From an uncultured Oscillochloris sp. (GTDB lineage: Bacteria > Chloroflexota > Chloroflexia > Chloroflexales > Chloroflexaceae), in assembly GCA_903877345.1 (NCBI GenBank), contig CAIRDL010000599.1, forward strand, positions 1 through 7,586: a DNA stretch of 7,586 nucleotides, given 5' to 3'. The notes below the pieces were generated by a model. That model did no database searches, was not told where the DNA came from, and was given only the letters and a program-made list of their open reading frames with translations. Below are positions 1-5,055 of this stretch, piece by piece. The first letter of the stretch is position 1; each line of letters opens with the position of its first letter. The position numbers and the translations under genes are program-made.

Positions 1-522
1 GTCCGGGCCAATGTAGGCGTGGGCCAGGTCGAGCCGCATTTTCTTCGAGTGGTATTTCTGGTAGAACCATTGCCCCTTGAGCAACCGTGCGGTGTAGCCG
101 TTGTCGTCGAGGAAGACCAGGTTCTCCTGGGTCGCCCCAGTGACGTGCAACGTGTCTTCGACGCTCTCCAGCGTGCGCCCCGACGCGAAGATCTGCCCAC
201 CCGGCTTGCACAGCGCGTTCAAGCAGGTCAGCACCGAGCGCTCCGCTTGCAGGCTGTCGGTTGAGTTCAGCACAAATTCACAAATGACTGTATCGAAGCG
301 CCCTTCCGCGTCCAAGGCGGCGATGAGGCTGTCGATCATCTTATGCACCGCCTCGGTGTTGAGGTAGCTGCCGATGCGGTAGAAGAACTCGACGCCCCAA
401 ATCCTGACCCCCCGTTCCTGGAGCAGCCGCACATAATCGCCCTGGCCGCAGCCGAAGTCCAAGATGCGCTCGCCGGGTTGAAACCCTGGGATGTAGATTT
501 TCTCGTAGTTGGGTGCCTTCAC
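1..522 (-). CDS. Class I SAM-dependent methyltransferase (3' end cut off by window edge)
   Basis: Partial: the 174 codons here contain the start, but the C-terminus lies beyond base 1. It begins with a Rossmann-fold methyltransferase core. Motif I is LDFGCGQGDY (residues 21-30, glycine-rich SAM loop). The acidic residue after strand 2 is in GVEFFY (E45). The strand-4 region is FDTVICEFVLNS (76-87), and LCKPGGQIF (104-112) is the usual post-motif strand-turn. SAM binding is therefore well supported, but the methyl acceptor is not; DNA is a guess from the ParB-like neighbour. The start is the GTG at 522-520, which overlaps the ParB-like stop as GTGA. AAGGAGG at 536-542 lies 13 nt upstream, slightly far but strong, so translational coupling is likely. 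No zinc finger or DNA-recognition domain is visible in the part present. Fold call is firm; specificity is unknown. Confidence 0.85.
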   Translation of the reverse strand, partial: MKAPNYEKIYIPGFQPGERILDFGCGQGDYVRLLQERGVRIWGVEFFYRIGSYLNTEAVHKMIDSLIAALDAEGRFDTVICEFVLNSTDSLQAERSVLTCLNALCKPGGQIFASGRTLESVEDTLHVTGATQENLVFLDDNGYTARLLKGQWFYQKYHSKKMRLDLAHAYIGPD

Positions 523-1196
523 CCCGCGTGGTCGCCCTCCTTGTCGGTGCGCGTGCGGTACATCTGGGCAAAGGTCTGCGCGTAGGTTGTCTTGGGCAGG
601 TGCTCGTAGCTGAAGGTGCCGTATTGCTTCTGGAAAATGGCGCGTACCTGCATCGCCGCCGTGTCTTCCACGTAGTAGACTCGCACCGGCAGATTGACCA
701 GCTTGCACGAGAGGGCGTATTGGGCACCCGACAGACATTTCCCACTCTTGGTGGCGACGATGCCACCCCACGGGCCGTAGAGTGTCAGCAGCCCGCAGAT
801 GGTATGGCGCAGCGGCCCGCCAGCGGCGCGTGGGTTGCCGGTGACCAGGGCGCAGGGCACATCCACGTAGCCCGTCACGTCTGACGGGGGTACGGTCACA
901 TGCTCGTCGCCGGTGTCCAGGTCGGTGCCGTTGTGCAGTTGGTTGAACTTCATCTCGTCCTGTTGGTTCAGGTTGGAGATGACGTAGGCCGGGGTGGTGG
1001 TCTTGCCAGTGGCGAGCAAGGCGCGGGTGCGTTGGTGGCCGGCGACAATCGTGCCGGTGTCAGCGACGATAATGGGCTTGACCATGCCCAAGGCCAGGAT
1101 GGAGCGTTGCAGCGCCTCGAAGGCGTCATCCTCCAACTGGCGCGGGTTGTAGGGGGCCGGGTGCAGGTTCGTGACTGGGTAGTCTGGGTGAAACAT
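519..1196 (-). CDS. ParB/sulfiredoxin-fold (ParB N-terminal domain-like) protein
   Basis: This 225-aa protein has a ParB-like N-terminal domain. YNPRQ (residues 16-20) is followed by helix LEDDAFEALQRSI, then GMVKPIIVADTG (37-48) and the signature VAGHQRTRAL (51-60), the G-H-x-R-x-x-A box of ParB/Srx nucleotide-binding folds. Canonical ParB also has a helix-turn-helix and a dimerisation domain; neither is visible here, so this is not a typical partition protein. Single-domain ParB-like proteins of this kind occur in phages and islands next to DNA-modifying enzymes. Residues 146-176 resemble a degenerate second copy of the same box. The start is the ATG at 1196-1194, because GAGG lies 8 nt upstream and the protein opens directly into the domain. 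The frame stays open upstream to a GTG at 1484, but that extension is not ParB-like and contains operator-like dyads. It overlaps the methyltransferase by 4 nt (GTGA). Possible roles are DNA binding, NTP-dependent or nuclease activity; none can be shown here. Confidence 0.83.
   Translation of the reverse strand: MFHPDYPVTNLHPAPYNPRQLEDDAFEALQRSILALGMVKPIIVADTGTIVAGHQRTRALLATGKTTTPAYVISNLNQQDEMKFNQLHNGTDLDTGDEHVTVPPSDVTGYVDVPCALVTGNPRAAGGPLRHTICGLLTLYGPWGGIVATKSGKCLSGAQYALSCKLVNLPVRVYYVEDTAAMQVRAIFQKQYGTFSYEHLPKTTYAQTFAQMYRTRTDKEGDHAG
536..542 (-). promoter_or_regulatory. Shine-Dalgarno site for the methyltransferase GTG start
   Basis: AAGGAGG on the minus strand, inside the last codons of the ParB-like gene and 13 nt before the GTG. 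With the GTGA stop/start overlap it supports a coupled start at 522. No in-frame ATG nearby offers a better alternative. Confidence 0.6.
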
Positions 1197-1204
1197 GCGG
1201 GGTG

Positions 1205-1208
1205 CCTC
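1205..1208 (-). promoter_or_regulatory. Shine-Dalgarno site deciding the ParB-like start
   Basis: GAGG on the minus strand, 8 nt before the ATG at 1196-1194. It is the reason for choosing this start over the upstream GTG at 1484 in the same open frame. Confidence 0.55.
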
Positions 1209-1229
1209 GTCAATGGCTCGAAAGAAGAT

Positions 1230-1258
1230 TCTCACAACGCTTTTGAGAGTTTGTGAGA
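1230..1258. promoter_or_regulatory. Operator-like inverted repeat upstream of the ParB-like gene
   Basis: Perfect 8-bp arms TCTCACAA (1230-1237) and TTGTGAGA (1251-1258) flank a 13-bp spacer. The arm centres are 21 bp apart, about two helical turns, as expected for a dimeric repressor on one DNA face. Read on the minus strand, a third half-site-like CTCTCAAA follows the first arm. The dyad ends 33 bp before the ATG. A weak promoter may overlap it (minus-strand CTCACA, 18 bp, then GAGAAT preceded by TG). An RNA hairpin in the leader is the alternative reading. Confidence 0.4.
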
Positions 1259-1320
1259 CGTTCACCCCCACCAGCGAGGGGGAATAATGCGGTGCGCATT
1301 TGCCATCAGGGGACTCATCT

Positions 1321-1350
1321 GCGGCGGCAGCATCATGCTGCCACAGCCGC
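1321..1350. repeat. GC-rich compound inverted repeat
   Basis: The inner perfect dyad GGCAGCAT-C-ATGCTGCC (1326-1342) is flanked by outer arms GCGGC (1321-1325) and GCCGC (1346-1350), with a 3-nt ACA bulge on one side. It could fold as a stem of about 11 bp or serve as a protein-binding site. No T-tract follows on either strand, so it is not a canonical terminator. Confidence 0.45.
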
Positions 1351-1702
1351 ACCGTACGCACGGGCCAGACTTGAAGCGCCACGCCATCAACCATTTGCGT
1401 GAGCGTATCACCGTTATCTGCGGTAGGGTTCAGATAGACGACGCTGCCCAGAACCGCGACAACGGCACAGATACAGAGATGCACACACGAGCATCAGGTC
1501 GGTGGGCGTTCGTGGCCCTGTCGTGGGGAACAGTAGCCCACATTTCTTACCTGTGCAAACTCCTAGCTACCGCAGGTGTCCACTTCCTGTGAACTCATGC
1601 AAAAACAACATTGTGTGTGAATCTATCAACCAACAGAAGCAAAGTGGACTAAACCGTGCAACGCTGCCGGTAGTTTGGTCGCCGCGTGTTTGGGCCGGTG
1701 TT

Positions 1703-1809
1703 CATGCAAAAACCGGACGAACGCGGGTGGGGCGCTCGTCCGGGTGGGGCTGGCGATGAGCTAAAGGTGGTTTGTTAGCGCACGAGGAGGGGGAGGTAGA
1801 CTTTCTGTA
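1703..1809 (-). repeat. 107-bp direct repeat, copy 1 (C-terminal tail codons + stop + terminator)
   Basis: This copy covers the last 11 codons of the CHAP-type gene, its TAA, the 3' spacer and the complete terminator. It aligns without gaps to 4949-5055, and I count 6 mismatches in 107 bases. Both copies sit in the same orientation and at the same position relative to their genes. Identity is as high in the untranslated part as in the codons. Confidence 0.9.
1708..1743 (-). terminator. Rho-independent terminator 1, after the CHAP-type gene
   Basis: On the minus strand the 12-bp stem CCGGACGAGCGC / GCGTTCGTCCGG encloses a 7-nt loop and is followed at once by TTTTT. The only non-Watson-Crick pair is a G-U wobble in the minus-strand RNA; the plus-strand RNA would have an A-C mismatch there. 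The structure therefore works for minus-strand transcripts. It lies 31 bp past the stop codon at 1775 and isolates the ParB-methyltransferase unit. Confidence 0.88.
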
Positions 1810-3829
1810 CTCCTGATGCAGGAACCACAGGCACCCCAGGCGGCGGTGGGTCGTCATGCAGATCCGCCTCTGGCGCAATCGTGAGCGGTTGCTCCAGCGT
1901 CAGTACCGCTTGGGTTTCGGCGGAAGCACTGAGCGGTTGCGTGCTATCTACGGTGATCCGCACGGTATAGACCCCCGGTGTTGCTGAGTCTTCAATGACG
2001 AGTACAAAGACCAACGTGCCGTTTGCTGTGACGGGTAAACTTATGAGCGTAGCGAAGTCGCTCATACCTGGTCTGCGGATGGCGATGGTCGCCTGGGCGT
2101 TCGCTGGAAAATTCCCCGCTGTGAAGACGAAGACACTCCCCGGTTTGCCCAGTGTATAGTCGCTCTTGAAATACGGGTCAGGCGTCGTCGTCCCCGTTAC
2201 AATCGTCAGGTTCCATGCACCAGTCCATGCGCTCTCTGCGGCCCCATCAAAGGCTTTGACCTGCCACTGATAGGTGCCAGCACTCAGGGCGGGCGGTGTC
2301 CAACTGGTACCGCTAAGCCAACCACTTTCCGCCACCAATGACCCATCAAGGCTGTGGAGACTGACGCGGAAGGAACGGGTAGCCTGTGGGCCGTTATCGG
2401 GGTCGCCGCCGTCTTGCCAAGTGAAGGTTGGTGCCGAAGTAGAGGCCGTGCTTCCGTTGGTCGGAGCCACCAGCGTTGGGCGGTTGGGCGGTTGGTTGGT
2501 GGATGTGCTACTGGTCTGGATGCTACGTGGCCAGAAGCCAAGCGCCGCACGATAGCCGCTGCCACTGGCGTAACTACCGCTGGCGAGGGTCTGCCCTGCC
2601 GTGCTGTTGAGCCGATAGCTGCTGGATTGATGTGGCTCGCCGCTGCTGGCGCTCACCTCAGAGCGTAAGCGGTAACTGGCTGAGGCTGGTTGAGCTGGAT
2701 AGAAATCGAGGCCGATGCTCTGCTCAATGGTTTGGGAAAGGTTGCCCGCACGGTCGCGGAACTGAGCGCAGACCCGCACCGTATCGCCGTGCTGTCCAGC
2801 AAATTGCCACCAGAGGCGGGACTGGAAAGGCTGCCATGCACCCAACGTGGTACACGTACTCCCCAAGCGCACATCTTGCACGCCGCTGAGTTGGTCGCTG
2901 GCAGTCAAATCAAGGGGCACACTGACACTGTTAGCTGTAGCCCATCCGTAGTTGAGCATGAACGACCCGGTCGGCGGCGTGGTATCAACGGTGAAGCGCC
3001 ACGGCCCGGCCCAGCCGCTCGGCAGTACACCATCGCCAGACTTGACACGCCACTCATAGGTGCCAGCACTCAGATTGCTGATCGTCCAGCTTGTGGGGGT
3101 TGACCAGTTCTGCTGGCTCATCAGCGTACCGTTGAGATAGAGTTCGGTGTAGTAGTCACGGTAGGCGTTCGGCTTATTGTCAGGGTCGCCGTTATCGCTC
3201 CACGTCAGGGTCACGCTGGTACTGTTGATGGCGCTGCCGTTTGCGGGCGCGACAAGCGAGGGTTTGTTTGGGGGTTGGTTGGGAGGGGTACTACTTCCAA
3301 CCGCCCCAAACCGAAACGCCCGCCTGGTTGCTGGATCGAGCGTGAAGGTGATCTGGTGAGCGTGGATGTACTCGTTGTTCCCGCTGCCGATATCCCAGTT
3401 GGAGTCAACGACATTGAACGTGTTGCCGCTGGCGTGGCTTACGATGATGAATGTGTGCAGCCAGGCGACCACTGGTGAGTTCTCGAACTGCACGACATCG
3501 CCCTTCACCAAGGCGTTGATGTCCGTGATCTCGATGCCGTTGGCGGCGAGATTGGGGAAGGCGCCGTTGCCGCCACCGATACTCTGTGTGCCGCCCGAAA
3601 CAGCCCACACGACGTCGTTGACGAACTGGCGACATTGACCACCCCACTGACCGACACGGGCAAGTGCATAGTCAGCGATAGCGGCGTTGTCGTAGGAGCC
3701 GACTGCCGCAGCTGGCGTGGGATGCGCGGCTAGCGGGCCGATAAACGCGATGACGGCAATGGCGGCAGTGATTCTGCGCAGCATGGCGTGTCCCCTCACA
3801 CGCGACTCCCAGGTGGTGAGTCGGTTCAT
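1775..3829 (-). CDS. Secreted multidomain protein with N-terminal CHAP-type cysteine amidase/peptidase domain
   Basis: This 684-aa exported protein probably cleaves peptidoglycan. A signal peptide (hydrophobic core about 20-35, cleavage near AAA-VGSY) precedes a CHAP/NlpC-like domain (about 45-175). The candidate catalytic residues are C66 in GGQCRQFV, H125 in WLHTFIIV, and D142/N144 in VVDSNW, with GDVVQF (110-115) between them. Next come FnIII-like domain 1 (183-281), an Ig-like domain (284-372), a SYRL-repeat segment ending GYRAALGFW (384-433), FnIII-like domain 2 (446-544), another Ig-like domain (about 550-645) and a Pro-rich spacer. The tail is VQKVYLPLLVR, without an LPXTG motif or a C-terminal membrane segment. 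AGGGAG lies 5 nt before this start. An alternative ATG at 3784 (M16) has GAGGGG 7 nt upstream, gives a compact signal peptide, and reads MLRRIT like the other two exported proteins. Hydrolase class is likely; bond specificity is unknown. Confidence 0.87.
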   Translation of the reverse strand: MNRLTTWESRVRGHAMLRRITAAIAVIAFIGPLAAHPTPAAAVGSYDNAAIADYALARVGQWGGQCRQFVNDVVWAVSGGTQSIGGGNGAFPNLAANGIEITDINALVKGDVVQFENSPVVAWLHTFIIVSHASGNTFNVVDSNWDIGSGNNEYIHAHQITFTLDPATRRAFRFGAVGSSTPPNQPPNKPSLVAPANGSAINSTSVTLTWSDNGDPDNKPNAYRDYYTELYLNGTLMSQQNWSTPTSWTISNLSAGTYEWRVKSGDGVLPSGWAGPWRFTVDTTPPTGSFMLNYGWATANSVSVPLDLTASDQLSGVQDVRLGSTCTTLGAWQPFQSRLWWQFAGQHGDTVRVCAQFRDRAGNLSQTIEQSIGLDFYPAQPASASYRLRSEVSASSGEPHQSSSYRLNSTAGQTLASGSYASGSGYRAALGFWPRSIQTSSTSTNQPPNRPTLVAPTNGSTASTSAPTFTWQDGGDPDNGPQATRSFRVSLHSLDGSLVAESGWLSGTSWTPPALSAGTYQWQVKAFDGAAESAWTGAWNLTIVTGTTTPDPYFKSDYTLGKPGSVFVFTAGNFPANAQATIAIRRPGMSDFATLISLPVTANGTLVFVLVIEDSATPGVYTVRITVDSTQPLSASAETQAVLTLEQPLTIAPEADLHDDPPPPGVPVVPASGVQKVYLPLLVR
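3792..3797 (-). promoter_or_regulatory. Shine-Dalgarno site for the alternative start M16 of the CHAP-type gene
   Basis: GAGGGG on the minus strand, 7 nt before the ATG at 3784-3782. It competes with AGGGAG (3835-3840), which serves the ATG at 3829. The sequence does not settle which start is used; both leave the signal peptide core intact. Confidence 0.4.
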
Positions 3830-3839
3830 GATGGCTCCC

Positions 3840-3848
3840 TTAGTTCAT
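3840..3848 (-). promoter_or_regulatory. Minimal ORF ATG-AAC-TAA in the leader of the CHAP-type gene
   Basis: A two-codon ORF ends directly on the AAGGGAG ribosome-binding site of the start at 3829. The ten bases CCTTATGAAC around its ATG are identical to the start of the upstream 298-aa gene (4847-4838). It may be a copied start fragment or a translational control element. Chance is also possible at this length. Confidence 0.25.
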
Positions 3849-3864
3849 AAGGATGGTTCAGGTG

Positions 3865-3893
3865 GCCCCGCCAACCGGCGCTGTTGGCGGGGC
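3865..3893 (-). terminator. GC-rich intergenic hairpin without T-tract (possible terminator or mRNA-processing stem)
   Basis: A perfect 11-bp stem, GCCCCGCCAAC / GTTGGCGGGGC, encloses a 7-nt loop between the 298-aa gene and the CHAP-type gene. On the minus strand CACCTGAACC follows, so there is no U-run and intrinsic termination would be weak at best. It may separate or stabilise parts of a two-gene transcript. It lies 35 bp before the downstream start at 3829. Confidence 0.45.
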
Positions 3894-3946
3894 GCTCAGC
3901 TTCAGTTAAGGACTCCCGCTTCCCTAAAGCATGATGGCGCTACTAC

Positions 3947-4843
3947 CTACTGCTTCCCAAGCACAGCATAGTTGACACAGAGTTGATTGCCAGGATATGA
4001 GGTATCGGCACCATTCGAGTAGAGTGTGATAACGCCATTCTGACTTTGAGGTGCGGCAAAGACTGACAGCGTATGGGTTCCTGCGCTCAGCGGAATGATC
4101 CGTTGTGCGTCCAGGTTAATCCAATAGCCAGACCAGATAGCGTGAAGGGTCTTGCGCGCACCGTCTAGGTTCAGGGCTATTTCATACCTATCGGTAAACG
4201 TATTTGTCGGTGCTGGGTTAAGTGATGCGACACCCTCGATTGAAATAAGTACCAGGGAGGGCTGATCGAGGACAAAACCCAGGCTCACACCGGGAACTTC
4301 GCCACTATTCGTGCTATTGATCTGAATTCCACTGGCAAGACACTGCCGACCATGTTGTAGGGCTAACTTGCCAGATAAGATGCTGCCATCCGGCACCGTC
4401 CCGGCTACCGCCGCATAACCGCCATCCATCCGCTCGCGTGGCGACATCTCCGCATCGCCGTTCACGCTAACGCCTAGCCACAGCGGCGCACTGAGTAGGC
4501 TGAGGGGCATGGGTGTCACACTGCCCAGCGACACGTTGAAGAGGCCATTGCTCACGGGCACCGCGTTGCCGCCGCTGCGCTGCTCCGTCCAAGCTGCCGT
4601 GCCGCCGGTGGGCGCGGCGTAAAGATTGAAGGTCATCGGCAGCGTGGCGCTGACTGGCGTGCCGCTCGGGTTGGTCAGATGGCCCTGGTAATTGATCGTG
4701 GTCGTGGTTGCCACACTGCCCGCAGGCGTTGTCTGCAAGCTCGGGCCAGCGAACGTGCTCACCGCAAAGAGCGCGGCAGCAAGCAGGAGGATGGTCGCGC
4801 TGTTTGTGATAACCAGCGTGCGGAAGGTGATCGGTCGGTTCAT
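3947..4843 (-). CDS. Exported beta-rich protein with 'INYQGxLT' domain, function unknown
   Basis: This 298-aa protein begins MNRPITFRTL and has a hydrophobic export segment (about residues 11-32, ILLLAAALFAVSTFAG), then a Thr-rich stretch. Residues 49-145 form a module beginning TINYQGHLTNPSGTPVSA, with VSNGLFNVSLG (97-107) and PLWLGVSVNGD (120-130). I know this pattern from many secreted and fibre-like bacterial proteins of unknown role. The C-terminal half (about 168-298) is predicted beta-rich, contains C168 and C289, and ends in CVNYAVLGKQ; it could be a binding domain. It lacks the YLPLL tail of its two neighbours. The start at 4843 is chosen because AAAGGA lies 8 nt upstream and the N-terminus matches the M23 protein (xRxITFRTL). 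The frame runs up to 4894 but the extra residues are not signal-like. No catalytic motif is visible, so a surface or adhesion role is inference from context. Confidence 0.85.
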   Translation of the reverse strand: MNRPITFRTLVITNSATILLLAAALFAVSTFAGPSLQTTPAGSVATTTTINYQGHLTNPSGTPVSATLPMTFNLYAAPTGGTAAWTEQRSGGNAVPVSNGLFNVSLGSVTPMPLSLLSAPLWLGVSVNGDAEMSPRERMDGGYAAVAGTVPDGSILSGKLALQHGRQCLASGIQINSTNSGEVPGVSLGFVLDQPSLVLISIEGVASLNPAPTNTFTDRYEIALNLDGARKTLHAIWSGYWINLDAQRIIPLSAGTHTLSVFAAPQSQNGVITLYSNGADTSYPGNQLCVNYAVLGKQ

Positions 4844-4851
4844 AAGGCCAG

Positions 4852-4857
4852 TCCTTT
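4852..4857 (-). promoter_or_regulatory. Shine-Dalgarno site deciding the start of the 298-aa exported protein
   Basis: AAAGGA on the minus strand, 8 nt before the ATG at 4843-4841. It selects this start over the ATG at 4894 in the same open frame. Confidence 0.55.
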
Positions 4858-4948
4858 CTCGGTGGTGAGTGCGGATACCAGCGTGCAGCTTCAACGCGCT
4901 GCCGCTCTCACTCTCCTAATGTTCCCGGCTACAGCTTTTCCCACGGTG

Positions 4949-5055
4949 CATGCAAAACCCGGACGAACGCGGGTGCGGCGTTCGTCCGGGTGGGGCTGGC
5001 GACAAGCTAAAGGTGGTTTGTTAGCGCATGAGGAGGGGGAGGTAGACTTTCTGTA
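4949..5055 (-). repeat. 107-bp direct repeat, copy 2 (C-terminal tail codons + stop + terminator)
   Basis: This copy covers the last 11 codons of the M23 gene, its TAA, the 3' spacer and terminator 2. It pairs with 1703-1809 at a constant offset of 3246 bp with no indels. One mismatch in the coding part changes V to M in the tail. Two others are in the spacer, two around the hairpin and one in the T-tract/stem junction. Confidence 0.9.
4954..4990 (-). terminator. Rho-independent terminator 2, after the M23 peptidase gene
   Basis: On the minus strand a perfect 13-bp stem, CCCGGACGAACGC / GCGTTCGTCCGGG, encloses a 7-nt loop and is followed by TTTT. It starts about 30 bp past the stop codon at 5021. 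It implies that the 298-aa gene downstream needs its own promoter in 4844-4953 or depends on readthrough. Confidence 0.9.

Larger units (their letters stand above)
1197..1707. other. Gene-poor interval upstream of the ParB-like gene
   Basis: About 510 bp separate terminator 1 from the ParB-like start, and no gene is supported on either strand. The minus frame of the ParB-like gene stays open to a GTG at 1484 and adds 96 residues with a hydrophobic start and no recognised domain. It has fairly coding-like composition, so an unrecognised N-terminal part cannot be excluded. The interval holds a perfect 8-bp dyad (1230-1258), a C5/G5 hairpin (1265-1282), a GC-rich compound dyad (1321-1350) and an extra copy of TCATGCAAAAAC (1595-1606). 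The promoter for the ParB-methyltransferase pair should lie here, but no strong -35/-10 pair is evident. Confidence 0.5.

Noticed and set aside
341..766. Minus-strand ORF of 141 codons overlapping the ParB-like and methyltransferase genes
   Set aside because: Arg/Thr/Pro-rich shadow frame; the overlapping frames carry recognisable ParB and methyltransferase motifs.
519..1196. Chromosome/plasmid partition ParB with parS sites
   Set aside because: No HTH or dimerisation domain, no ParA neighbour in view, and no TGTTTCACGTGAAACA-like site seen.
1287..1592. Plus-strand ORF of 101 codons
   Set aside because: No domain, no convincing ribosome-binding site, rich in Arg/Cys/His as expected of an antisense shadow of GC-rich DNA.
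1775..1809. LPXTG-type sortase signal at the C-termini
   Set aside because: YLPLL(V/M)R is at the very end with no following hydrophobic helix or basic tail, so it is not a sortase substrate pattern.
4844..4894. Start at 4894 for the 298-aa protein
   Set aside because: It adds 17 polar/basic residues before the signal segment and has a weaker ribosome-binding site than the start at 4843.
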